Origin: Jeotgalicoccus sp036782755
GTDB taxonomy: Bacteria; Bacillota; Bacilli; Staphylococcales; Salinicoccaceae
Assembly: GCA_036782755.1 (NCBI GenBank)
Contig: DAIPYL010000001.1
Location: 1 to 64,000 of the forward strand
Direction: 5' to 3'
DNA: 64,000 nt
Shown: positions 52,174 through 60,630 of the stretch, one piece after another
How positions within the stretch are numbered: the first letter of the stretch is position 1
Layout of the letters: each line of letters starts with the position of its first letter
Made by a program: the position numbers and the translations under genes
Notes under the pieces: model-generated
The model's database searches: none
Told to the model about the DNA's origin: nothing
What the model saw: only the letters and a program-made list of their open reading frames with translations

Positions 52174-54066
52174 ATGAATATATATAGTATTGACGAGCCG
52201 TCATTTGTGAAAAACTTAAATGAACAAGAGCTCGTACAGCTAGCAAGTGACATTAGAGAATTCCTTATCGAGTCATGTGCAGTAACAGGCGGCCACATCG
52301 GAGCAAACTTAGGTGTTGTTGAATTGACAATCGCACTTCATAAGTACTTTGATTCACCGTCGGATAAACTGATTTTCGATGTAGGGCATCAGGCATATAT
52401 TCACAAAATTTTAACGGGCAGAAGTGCGGATTTCGCAACCCTCAGACAATATAAAGGTTTATGCGGATTTCCAAAAATGCGCGAAAGTGAACACGATGTG
52501 TGGGAAGCGGGCCATTCATCAACGTCGCTGTCAGCAGCGATGGGCTTTGCAAAAGCGCGCGATATAAAAGGTGAAAAAAATCACGTTGTTCCGATTATCG
52601 GTGACGGCGCATTAACCGGCGGGATGGCGCTTGAAGCACTGAACCATATCGGCAGCGATAAGACGAATATGACGATTATTTTAAACGATAACGAAATGAG
52701 TATCGCACCGAACGTCGGGGCGCTTCACAACATGCTCGGACGTATGAGAACAAACACTCAGTACAACAAATTTAAACACGGTGCCGAAGGGTTTATCGAG
52801 CGTCTGCCCCAGGTCGGCACAACGCTTCGCGACCTTGCTGACCGTTTTAAAGACAGCACGAAATATATGTTTGTCGACGGCATCTTCTTTGAAGAGCTCG
52901 GCATTAAATATATCGGCCCGGTCGACGGTCATAATTTCGAAGATCTCGGTGCTGCGATTAAAACTTCCAAAGAATATGACGGACCTGTCATTATTCACGT
53001 GATTACTAAAAAAGGTAAAGGCTATCATCCTGCAGAACACGATAAACTTGGTATCTGGCATGGTCTTGGGCCGTACAAAATCGATACCGGCGAAGTGCTC
53101 GGCACAAAGAAAACCGAATCATGGAGTGCATTCATGTCGAACACTGTGCTCGACCGCGCTCATAAAGATAAGTCTATTGTTGCTATGACACCGGCAATGC
53201 CTGTCGGCAGCAAACTGACTAAATTCCAAAACGAACTGCCTGAACGTTTCTTTGACACGGGTATTGCTGAACAGCATGCCGTCACAATGGCAGCCGGTAT
53301 GGCAGCTGCAGGTATGAAACCGTATCTTGCAATCTATTCGACGTTCTTACAGCGCGGTTACGACCAGCTGCTGCATGACGTGGACAGACAGAATCTCGAT
53401 GTATTATTAGGTATTGACCGGAGCGGTCTTGTCGGTGCAGACGGTGAAACTCACCAGGGTGTATTCGACATCAGCTTTATTGCACCGCTGCCGAACATTA
53501 CTTTAATGATGCCGAGAGATGAAAAGGAAGCTGAAATGATGATAGACTTATCATTTGCAACACCAGGCCCGATGGCTATCCGCTATCCGCGCGGCAACGT
53601 GTACGGCATCGATATGAACGAAAATCGTGCGCCGCTGGAAGTCGGCAGCTGGGAAGTCCTCCGTGAAGGTGAGGATGCGGCGTTAGTTTCATACGGCCCG
53701 ACGCTTCAGACTGTTATGGAAGCAGCAGATAACCTGAGTAAAGAGGGAATTGAAGTAAAAGTCATTAACGCACGCTTTATTAAGCCGCTTGATAACGATA
53801 TGCTTAATACTCTCGGTGAAAGTGATATCCCTGTATTTGTCATTGAAGAAGCAATGCTTACAGGCGGTCTCGGCAGCATGATTTCAACTTATATGAATGA
53901 TCAGCTGTACACGAATAAAATTCAGCGCCTCGGCATCGATAACGAATATATCGAACACGGTGATGTCGATCTGCTGCTCCGCGATATCGGTATTACAGCA
54001 GAAAACATTGCCGACCGTACGAAACAGCTGACAGGGGAAACTCATGAAAAAAATCCGAATCGATGA
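52174..54066 (+). CDS. dxs: 1-deoxy-D-xylulose-5-phosphate synthase
   Basis: Thiamine-diphosphate enzyme that makes DXP from pyruvate and glyceraldehyde-3-phosphate, the first step of the MEP pathway. It has 630 residues. GDGALTGGMALEALN to ILNDNEMSI is the ThDP motif. DTGIAEQHAVTMAAGMA holds the catalytic Glu region. AAGGTGGT precedes the ATG. Staphylococcus lacks this gene. It overlaps tlyA by 23 nt. Confidence 0.97.
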   Translation: MNIYSIDEPSFVKNLNEQELVQLASDIREFLIESCAVTGGHIGANLGVVELTIALHKYFDSPSDKLIFDVGHQAYIHKILTGRSADFATLRQYKGLCGFPKMRESEHDVWEAGHSSTSLSAAMGFAKARDIKGEKNHVVPIIGDGALTGGMALEALNHIGSDKTNMTIILNDNEMSIAPNVGALHNMLGRMRTNTQYNKFKHGAEGFIERLPQVGTTLRDLADRFKDSTKYMFVDGIFFEELGIKYIGPVDGHNFEDLGAAIKTSKEYDGPVIIHVITKKGKGYHPAEHDKLGIWHGLGPYKIDTGEVLGTKKTESWSAFMSNTVLDRAHKDKSIVAMTPAMPVGSKLTKFQNELPERFFDTGIAEQHAVTMAAGMAAAGMKPYLAIYSTFLQRGYDQLLHDVDRQNLDVLLGIDRSGLVGADGETHQGVFDISFIAPLPNITLMMPRDEKEAEMMIDLSFATPGPMAIRYPRGNVYGIDMNENRAPLEVGSWEVLREGEDAALVSYGPTLQTVMEAADNLSKEGIEVKVINARFIKPLDNDMLNTLGESDIPVFVIEEAMLTGGLGSMISTYMNDQLYTNKIQRLGIDNEYIEHGDVDLLLRDIGITAENIADRTKQLTGETHEKNPNR

Positions 54067-54829
54067 ATATATTTTTGAACATTTCAATGTCGGTTCAATA
54101 GACGATATAAAGAAATTAATTATGGCAGGGAAAGTACTGAACAATAATGAACCTGTCTATAAAGCTTCTGATAAAATCGCACCGGACAAAGCGAATGTCA
54201 GATTTAAAAACGTGAAGCAGTTTGTCTCGAGAGGCGGTTTAAAATTAAAACATGCTATCGATTCATTCGGCCTTGATGTAAACAACAGAGTGATGCTCGA
54301 TATCGGTTCTTCAACCGGCGGTTTTACCGACTGCGCACTGCAGCACGGTGCAAAATACGTCTATGCTGTTGATGTCGGTACGAACCAGCTCGCTTATCAG
54401 CTCCGCATCGATGAACGCGTATGTGTAATGGAACAGACGAATTTTAAAGACACAGTTATCGAAAATTTCGATCCGCTGCCGGATGTCATCTCAATCGATG
54501 TATCATTTACATCGATCGTGCCGATTCTCCGCCATATAAAATCGCTGTTCGGCAAAAAAATAGAAATTGCAGCTTTAATTAAGCCGCAGTTTGAAAGTTA
54601 TCTCGAGGAACGTGAAGACAGCGGCATTATTACGAATCCCGATACGCATTACCATGTTATTCAGCGCGTGCTGAAAGAATGCGAATCCCTCGGCTTTAAT
54701 CTTGCTGCAATCGAACGTTCTCCCATTACCGGGACCAAAGGAAACATAGAATATTTATTCTTCCTGACCGGCAGTGAAATTGAATATGCAATAACAGACA
54801 AAGACATCAAAACCGTCGTATACGGCTGA
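54044..54829 (+). CDS. TlyA-family rRNA methyltransferase/hemolysin-like protein
   Basis: Protein of 261 residues. An N-terminal S4 RNA-binding domain (about residues 1-60) precedes an FtsJ-like methyltransferase domain with LDIGSSTGGFTDCALQ and VISIDVSFTS. The family 2'-O-methylates rRNA in mycobacteria; the substrate here is unknown (Bacillus YqxC). The last codons and stop lie inside a terminator stem. It precedes argR, as in Bacillus. Confidence 0.93.
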   Translation: MKKIRIDEYIFEHFNVGSIDDIKKLIMAGKVLNNNEPVYKASDKIAPDKANVRFKNVKQFVSRGGLKLKHAIDSFGLDVNNRVMLDIGSSTGGFTDCALQHGAKYVYAVDVGTNQLAYQLRIDERVCVMEQTNFKDTVIENFDPLPDVISIDVSFTSIVPILRHIKSLFGKKIEIAALIKPQFESYLEEREDSGIITNPDTHYHVIQRVLKECESLGFNLAAIERSPITGTKGNIEYLFFLTGSEIEYAITDKDIKTVVYG

Positions 54830-54842
54830 TGTCTTTGTTTTT
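54798..54842 (+). terminator. tlyA terminator overlapping its stop codon
   Basis: ACAAAGACATCA (54798-54809) pairs with TGATGTCTTTGT (54827-54838), with an inner CCGT/ACGG stem, and is followed by Ts. The right arm includes the TGA stop. Confidence 0.85.
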
Positions 54843-54870
54843 GCTATGCAATTTGAGCGCCTTATGATAG

Positions 54871-54889
54871 TATGATGAATAAATATTCA
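54871..54889 (+). promoter_or_regulatory. ARG box at the argR promoter
   Basis: TGAATAAATATTCA (54876-54889) is a perfect match to the ArgR operator TGAATWWWWATTCA. It directly follows a TATGAT -10-like element at 54871-54876 and lies 29 nt before the argR start. Arginine-dependent autoregulation is likely. Confidence 0.85.
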
Positions 54890-54917
54890 ATAATTCATTT
54901 ATAAAGGGGGGATTTTA

Positions 54918-55370
54918 ATGTCTAATAAATCAATCAGACAAATTAAAATCAGGGAAATCATTACGAATAACCGCATTGAGACACAGGAAGAGCTTGTAGA
55001 TAAACTTATCGAGCACAAGTTTAATGTGACTCAGGCTACAGTTTCAAGAGACATAAAAGAACTGCAGCTGATTAAAGTTCCATCACCAGGCGGGGAATAC
55101 GTTTACAGCATGCCGAAGGACAGACAGTACCATCCGCTTGAAAAACTCGGACGCTATCTGATGGACAGTTTTGTGAAACTGGACTTCACAGGCAATCTGC
55201 TCGTCTTAAAAACACTGCCGGGTAACGCGCAGTCAATCGGTGCGATTATTGACCAGCTTGAATGGGAAGAAGTTGTCGGTACAATTTGCGGAGACGATAC
55301 ATGTCTGTTAATCTGCCGTGACGAAGAATCACAGCAATTAATTAAAGATCGTATTTTTAATCTTATTTAA
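54918..55370 (+). CDS. argR: Arginine repressor ArgR (AhrC)
   Basis: Hexameric arginine-dependent repressor/activator of 150 residues. The N-terminal winged helix (about 1-70, with VTQATVSRDIKELQLIKV) is followed by the arginine-binding oligomerisation domain with NAQSIGAIID and GTICGDDTCLLICR. GGGGGGA precedes the ATG. A perfect ARG box lies upstream. It probably controls argGH in this window. Confidence 0.96.
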   Translation: MSNKSIRQIKIREIITNNRIETQEELVDKLIEHKFNVTQATVSRDIKELQLIKVPSPGGEYVYSMPKDRQYHPLEKLGRYLMDSFVKLDFTGNLLVLKTLPGNAQSIGAIIDQLEWEEVVGTICGDDTCLLICRDEESQQLIKDRIFNLI

Positions 55371-55384
55371 CTGGGGTGTTTAAT

Positions 55385-57049
55385 GTGCTGCTCAGATTAA
55401 GTGTGCAGAATTTTGCCGTACTTGAAAATATCGAACTGGATTTTTCCAGGGGAATGACCGTGTTTACCGGTGAATCAGGTGCCGGTAAATCTAAAATTAT
55501 AGAAGCCATCAGTTATTTGGAAGGACGCCGCGCATCTGCTGACGATATTCGTTACGGAAGCAGCGGCGCTGTCATTGAAGGCGTCTTTGATTTTCCCGTC
55601 AATGATAAACTCAGCAGTATGCTGAATTCACTCGGTATTGAAGAAGACGAATTATATATCGTAAGACGCGAAGTGATGGCCAGCAGTAAAAGTCTGATTA
55701 AAATTAATAATCAGATGGTCACACTGAATAATTTAAAACAGATTATGTCACTTGTATTATCTATTCACTCGCAGTCATCACAAGCTGAAGTACTGCAAAA
55801 AAGCGAACAGATAGAATACCTCGACCGCTATATCGGTCTTGGCAAAGAAAGTATTTTTACAGAATACCAGAAACATTATGAAGCATATCAGTCGGTTAAA
55901 CAGCGTATCGAAGAACTCGAATACAAGGACCGCAACCGCCTGACACAGCTTGAGCTGTTAAAAATGCAGCATGCCGAACTGTCGGCACTCGAACTGAAAG
56001 AGGATGAAGAGGAAGAGCTTGAACAGGAGCTTGAGTTTTTATCCAACTACGAAAATATTCACGGTGCACTCAGCCAGATTAAAGCGCTGCTCGTCAGCGA
56101 ATATCCGCCGCAGGGCATGCTTTATAATATTAATCAGTCACTGGACACCGTGACTAAATTCGACGAGTCTTATACATCTTATAAAGATACACTGATGGAT
56201 GCATATTATCTTTTAACAGAGCTGAATTCACACGTGTCGAATGATCTGACTTCAATCGATTACGATGCCGAACGTCTGAATGCTGTTCAATCGCGCTTAA
56301 ATCAGTTTAACCAGCTGAAACGCAAATTTACGAAAACCTATTCAGGTCTGATTGAATTTCAAGCGGAGCTGCAGGAAGATATCGATGACCTTGAAAATAT
56401 TTCGCAGTCATTTACGAGACTTGAAGAAGAGCAGAAAGAACTCTATGAGAAAATGGAGCAGTCCGCAATGAAACTTCATAAGTACCGCGGTGAGCGCAAG
56501 CATTTTCTTGAGAGCAAACTTCGCCGTGAACTGAGCGAGCTCGAAATGCCGAACGTGCAGTTTGAAATCAGTTTAAAAGAATCACACTTTAATACGCTCG
56601 GATTTACCGACGTTGAGTTTTTAATTGCAACCAACAAAGGCGAACCGTTAAAACCGCTGAATAAAATTGCATCGGGCGGGGAAGTGTCGCGTGTCAGTCT
56701 GGCACTCAGAACTATATTCTCTGAATTCGACAGCGATTCGATGATTATTTTTGATGAAATTGATACAGGGGTAAGCGGGCAGGTTGCTGCACGCATGGTA
56801 GAAAAGATGAAACTGTTATCCAAGCAGCGCCAGGTACTTGCAATTTCGCATCTGCCGCAGGCGGCAGCAACTGCAGATCATCTTCTTCATGTTGAGAAAA
56901 ACACTAAAGGCGAGCGTACACATTCGACCGCAGCCTATCTTCAGTACGAAGATAAAATTGAAGAAATTGCACGCATGATCAGCGGTTCGAAAATTACTGA
57001 AGCCGCACGTCTCAATGCTGCAGAATTGCTAAAATCCAGTGAAGATTAA
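55385..57049 (+). CDS. recN: DNA repair ATPase RecN
   Basis: SMC-like repair protein acting at double-strand breaks. It has 554 residues. Walker A is GESGAGKS near residue 30, with two coiled coils (about 150-230 and 300-375), signature region LNKIASGGEVSRVSLALR and Walker B IIFDEIDTGVSG. I use the GTG at 55385, giving the usual MLLRLSVQNFAV start; the GTG at 55376 abuts GGGG. The 3' end overlaps the opposing gene by 4 bp. Confidence 0.95.
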   Translation: MLLRLSVQNFAVLENIELDFSRGMTVFTGESGAGKSKIIEAISYLEGRRASADDIRYGSSGAVIEGVFDFPVNDKLSSMLNSLGIEEDELYIVRREVMASSKSLIKINNQMVTLNNLKQIMSLVLSIHSQSSQAEVLQKSEQIEYLDRYIGLGKESIFTEYQKHYEAYQSVKQRIEELEYKDRNRLTQLELLKMQHAELSALELKEDEEEELEQELEFLSNYENIHGALSQIKALLVSEYPPQGMLYNINQSLDTVTKFDESYTSYKDTLMDAYYLLTELNSHVSNDLTSIDYDAERLNAVQSRLNQFNQLKRKFTKTYSGLIEFQAELQEDIDDLENISQSFTRLEEEQKELYEKMEQSAMKLHKYRGERKHFLESKLRRELSELEMPNVQFEISLKESHFNTLGFTDVEFLIATNKGEPLKPLNKIASGGEVSRVSLALRTIFSEFDSDSMIIFDEIDTGVSGQVAARMVEKMKLLSKQRQVLAISHLPQAAATADHLLHVEKNTKGERTHSTAAYLQYEDKIEEIARMISGSKITEAARLNAAELLKSSED

Positions 57050-57067
57050 TCTTCACCGGATTTTTTT
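57033..57067. terminator. Bidirectional terminator shared by two gene ends
   Basis: The palindrome CCAGTGAAGAT-TA-ATCTTCACCGG (57036-57059), with A-rich and T-rich flanks, contains the last codons and stops of both recN and the convergent DUF2627-like gene. Confidence 0.88.
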
Positions 57068-57303
57068 GTTTGTTTCATGAAACGTTCCTGAGCACGTTTA
57101 TTTTTACGTTCGCGGTAGAGCAGATAGCCTCCGATAAACCAGATTCCAAGTGCGGTCATAATAAGACCTGCGAAAAACTGCAGGGCAGTGTACGTAAACG
57201 GATCGATAACGATACCGAATATACTGTCGCGCATCAGTTTGATGCCAACCCCCGCAATAATTCCGGGAATGACCAGTATTATTAAAGCGATTATTTTCAG
57301 CAT
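57046..57303 (-). CDS. DUF2627-like small membrane protein
   Basis: Protein of 85 residues with two hydrophobic segments (about 2-20 and 38-60) and a basic C-terminal tail. Shape and position beside the branched-chain keto acid operon match Bacillus YqzF (DUF2627). ATG 57303 follows AGGAG at 8 nt. The final residues KSGED mirror the KSSED end of RecN because the two stops lie in one palindrome. The function is unknown. Confidence 0.8.
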   Translation of the reverse strand: MLKIIALIILVIPGIIAGVGIKLMRDSIFGIVIDPFTYTALQFFAGLIMTALGIWFIGGYLLYRERKNKRAQERFMKQTKKSGED

Positions 57304-57514
57304 AGTAATTCTCCTGTAATCATTTCTAAATATATTATACATCAAAGTGAAGAAAGTAAAATTTATAATTTATGAAACATCTATGAAATAACACGTTGAA
57401 ATATTCTCAATACTTAAACATTTTTAATACGCTTTTCTTTTACTAAAAATAATTGTATGCTTTTTGTAAGGGCTTTCAGAAGGGGTCCGGCAAATGTAAT
57501 TATCCGAAATATTG

Positions 57515-57520
57515 TATAAT
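57515..57520 (+). promoter_or_regulatory. -10 element of the ptb operon
   Basis: A consensus TATAAT lies 20 nt before the ptb start, within a 237-nt divergent spacer (57304-57540). No convincing -35 is visible, and I see no SigL-type -24/-12 pair. Confidence 0.5.
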
Positions 57521-57540
57521 AATCCTGAGGAGGCGAATTC

Positions 57541-58446
57541 ATGAATTTTGATGAAACACTAAAAATTAATTCCAGCACCCGGGCATCAATTGCACTCGTC
57601 AAAGCGGCCTCGGAAGATCTGCTTGAACTGGTCATTGAGTCTGCACAGGAACTCAATATAACATGGCATCTTTTTGATGATGAACAGACATTAACAGAGA
57701 TGTTTAAAAAATTGAACTATGATTATGCATTACATAATGTAACCATTCACCACAGCACGGATGATCAGGACGCAGCACAGAAAGCCGGCCGGTTTACTTC
57801 AGACGGCGGGGCAGATGTACTGATGAAAGGTCTGATCTCAACTGGCGTTATTTTAAAAGCAGTATTAAACAAAAAATTGAAACTGCTGGATCAGGAACTG
57901 CTGTCACATGTTGCACTGTTCAGTTTGCCGAATTACCATAAACCGGTAATTATCAGCGATGCAGCGATGAATATCGATCCGGATACAGAAACTAAAATTA
58001 AAATAATAGAGAACACAATTACCGCAGCAGGCAGGCTCGGCATAGCAAAACCGAAAATTGCCCTCCTGTCCGCAGTCGAAAAAGTGAATGAAAAAATAGC
58101 TTCTACCGTCACAAATGATACAATAGTGACGGCTCATAATTTTAAAAATGCAATAATCGACGGGCCGATGCAGTACGATCTTGCAATGAGCAAATCAGCT
58201 GCAGAAATTAAAGGTTACGATTCAGCCGTGGCAGGCGATGCCGATATACTTATTATGCCGCACATCGATGCAGGCAACATACTGTATAAAGCATTGGTTA
58301 CAACTGCCGGCGCTCATGTGGCAGGTATGATTACAGGACTTAAAGTTCCTTTCATACTGACTTCACGTGCAGATTCAAAAGAAGAGAAGTATAATTCAAT
58401 TAAATTAGCAATTAAAATGATGGAACACAACCAGGAGGATGTTTAA
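57541..58446 (+). CDS. ptb: Phosphate butyryltransferase
   Basis: Transfers acyl groups from butyryl- or branched-chain acyl-CoA to phosphate. It has 301 residues of the PTA/PTB family (DVLMKGLISTG, SDAAMNIDPD and DAGNILYKAL motifs). AGGAGG precedes the ATG. As first gene of ptb-bcd-buk-lpdV-bkd it would convert branched-chain acyl-CoAs to acyl phosphates for ATP formation by Buk. The Bacillus activator gene bkdR is not present upstream. Confidence 0.94.
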   Translation: MNFDETLKINSSTRASIALVKAASEDLLELVIESAQELNITWHLFDDEQTLTEMFKKLNYDYALHNVTIHHSTDDQDAAQKAGRFTSDGGADVLMKGLISTGVILKAVLNKKLKLLDQELLSHVALFSLPNYHKPVIISDAAMNIDPDTETKIKIIENTITAAGRLGIAKPKIALLSAVEKVNEKIASTVTNDTIVTAHNFKNAIIDGPMQYDLAMSKSAAEIKGYDSAVAGDADILIMPHIDAGNILYKALVTTAGAHVAGMITGLKVPFILTSRADSKEEKYNSIKLAIKMMEHNQEDV

Positions 58447-58447
58447 T

Positions 58448-59545
58448 ATGATTTTTACTGAAATGGAACAGGGCGATTACGAACAGCTGGTTTTCTGCCA
58501 GGATAAAGCAAGCGGACTTAAAGCAATTATTTGTATCCACGATACAACACTTGGACCGGCCCTCGGCGGAATCAGATTCTGGAATTACGAGCATGAAGAA
58601 GAAGCAATCACAGATGTGCTCCGTCTCGCTAAAGGAATGACATACAAAAACGCAGCTGCAGGACTTAACCTCGGCGGCGGTAAAGCAGTCGTTATCGGCG
58701 ACGCTTCAAAAGACAAATCAGAAGCTTTCTTCCGTTCACTCGGACGTTATATTAACAACCTCGGCGGACGCTACATCGCAGCAGAAGATGTCGGCACAAC
58801 TGTTGAAGACATGGACTTCATTTATCAGGAAACTGATTATGTATGCGGCGTCAGCGAAGCATACGGTTCAAGCGGCAACCCAAGTCCATTTACAGCACTT
58901 GGTTTATTTGCAGCAACACAGCGTACAGCGAAAGAAGCTTTCGGCAGTGATGACTTAACAGGTAAAACAGTATCTGTGCAGGGTGTCGGCAACGTAGCAT
59001 ACAGCTTGTGTAAACACCTGCACGAAGCAGGCGCGAAATTAATCGTGACTGATATTAACGACGCAGCAGTACAGCGTGCAGTTGATGATTTCGGTGCAGA
59101 AGCTGTCGGTCTTGATGAGATTTACAGCGTTGATGCAGATATCTTTGCACCATGTGCACTCGGCGGAATTTTAAACGACGACACGATTCCAAAGCTTAAA
59201 GTTAAAGCGATTTGCGGAAGTGCAAACAACCAGCTGCTGGACATTGAAAAACACGGTCAGATGCTGCAGGATGCGGGCATCGTGTACGCACCGGACTACG
59301 TAGTTAACTCAGGCGGCGTAATTAACGTAGCTGATGAGCTTGAAGGTTACAACAGAGAACGTGCAACTGCGAAAGTTAAGGAAGTATACAATCAGCTCGA
59401 CAAAATCTTCACGATTGCAAAAGATGAAAACATTTCACCGCAGCACGCTGCAGACCGCATGGCGGAATCGCGTATTAAAGCAATCCAGAACGTGAAGAGC
59501 GTATACACTCAAACTGATAAAAACATCCTTTCCGGAAGAAAATAA
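58448..59545 (+). CDS. bcd: Leucine/branched-chain amino acid dehydrogenase
   Basis: NAD-dependent oxidative deamination of leucine, valine and isoleucine to keto acids. It has 365 residues. LGPALGGIRFW, GLNLGGGKAVVIGD (catalytic Lys) and VQGVGNVAYSLCKHL (Rossmann Gly loop) are present. ATG 58448 is preferred; an ATG 9 nt earlier directly abuts AGGAGG. It feeds the keto acid dehydrogenase encoded downstream. Confidence 0.95.
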   Translation: MIFTEMEQGDYEQLVFCQDKASGLKAIICIHDTTLGPALGGIRFWNYEHEEEAITDVLRLAKGMTYKNAAAGLNLGGGKAVVIGDASKDKSEAFFRSLGRYINNLGGRYIAAEDVGTTVEDMDFIYQETDYVCGVSEAYGSSGNPSPFTALGLFAATQRTAKEAFGSDDLTGKTVSVQGVGNVAYSLCKHLHEAGAKLIVTDINDAAVQRAVDDFGAEAVGLDEIYSVDADIFAPCALGGILNDDTIPKLKVKAICGSANNQLLDIEKHGQMLQDAGIVYAPDYVVNSGGVINVADELEGYNRERATAKVKEVYNQLDKIFTIAKDENISPQHAADRMAESRIKAIQNVKSVYTQTDKNILSGRK

Positions 59546-59547
59546 TA

Positions 59548-60630
59548 ATGAAAAAGTTTATACTTGTATTAAATCTCGGGAGTACAACGACTAAAGTTGC
59601 GCTCTTCCGGGATTTAAATTGCCATATAGTTAAGACCTACTCCCATGACAAGGGGCTAATCAGCCGGGGGATTAACGAGCAGAAGCCAGTACGCTATGAA
59701 ACAATCATTCAATTTCTGAAAGAGTGCGAAGTTGCACCTGAAGAAATCAGTATCGTCGCAGCACGCGGCGGACTGCTGCAGCCGGTTGAAGGCGGCACGT
59801 ATTTAGTTAACGAAGGTATGCTTAATGATTTAACTTCGGGTAAATACGGTGACCATGCTTCAAACTTAAGCGGCATTCTCGCAGCGGAGTTCTCAGCGAA
59901 CTACAATATCGAAGCTGTCATTACAGATCCGGTTGTTGTTGATGAACTGTGTGTTCAGGCGCAGTATACAGGCATTAAAGGCGTCAGGCGCACATCCATC
60001 TTTCACGCACTGAACCAAAAAGCGGTGGCTAGAAAATATGCAGCCAACATCGGCAGAAACTATGAAGATTTAAATTTAATCGTCATTCATATGGGCGGCG
60101 GCATTACAGTCGGTGCACACCATCTCGGACGCGTAATCGACGTAAATAACGGCCTGAACGGCGACGGGCCGATGAGTCCGACACGCGCAGGAAGTCTGCC
60201 GGTCAGCGGTTTGCTGAAGTATATTGAACAGCATAATTTATCACATGAGGAAATTAATAAACTGATTTCAAAACAGGGCGGTCTGCTGTCTCATTTAAAC
60301 ACTGAAGATGTCCGTGATATTACTGCTGATATAAATAATGGCGACACACACAGCGCGGAAGTGCTGGAAGCGATGGCGTTCCAGATCGGCAAGGAAATCG
60401 GAGCGAAAGCTGCTGTCCTTCACGGTCAGATCGACCAGATTATCTTTACCGGCGGAGTCAGCTTCAGCGAATATGTAATGGACTTAATTAAACCTTATAT
60501 TTCATTCCTTGCACCGATTACGATTTACCCGGGCGAGCTTGAAATGGAAGCACTGGCTTACGGTGCATATACGATAGAACAAGACAGAAGTTTGCTTAAG
60601 ACATACAAAGCGGAGGTTTCACATGACTAA
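59548..60630 (+). CDS. buk: Butyrate kinase
   Basis: ASKHA-fold acyl kinase of 360 residues making ATP from butyryl or branched acyl phosphate. Motifs are LNLGSTTTKVALF at the N-terminus, HMGGGITVGAH in the middle and FTGGVSFSEYV near the C-terminus. It overlaps lpdV by 8 nt. It works with ptb. Confidence 0.95.
   Translation: MKKFILVLNLGSTTTKVALFRDLNCHIVKTYSHDKGLISRGINEQKPVRYETIIQFLKECEVAPEEISIVAARGGLLQPVEGGTYLVNEGMLNDLTSGKYGDHASNLSGILAAEFSANYNIEAVITDPVVVDELCVQAQYTGIKGVRRTSIFHALNQKAVARKYAANIGRNYEDLNLIVIHMGGGITVGAHHLGRVIDVNNGLNGDGPMSPTRAGSLPVSGLLKYIEQHNLSHEEINKLISKQGGLLSHLNTEDVRDITADINNGDTHSAEVLEAMAFQIGKEIGAKAAVLHGQIDQIIFTGGVSFSEYVMDLIKPYISFLAPITIYPGELEMEALAYGAYTIEQDRSLLKTYKAEVSHD

Noticed and set aside
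57440..57520. CodY box or SigL promoter upstream of ptb
   Set aside because: TTTCAGAA matches only the centre of the CodY consensus with poor flanks, and no correctly spaced GG/GC pair exists for SigL.
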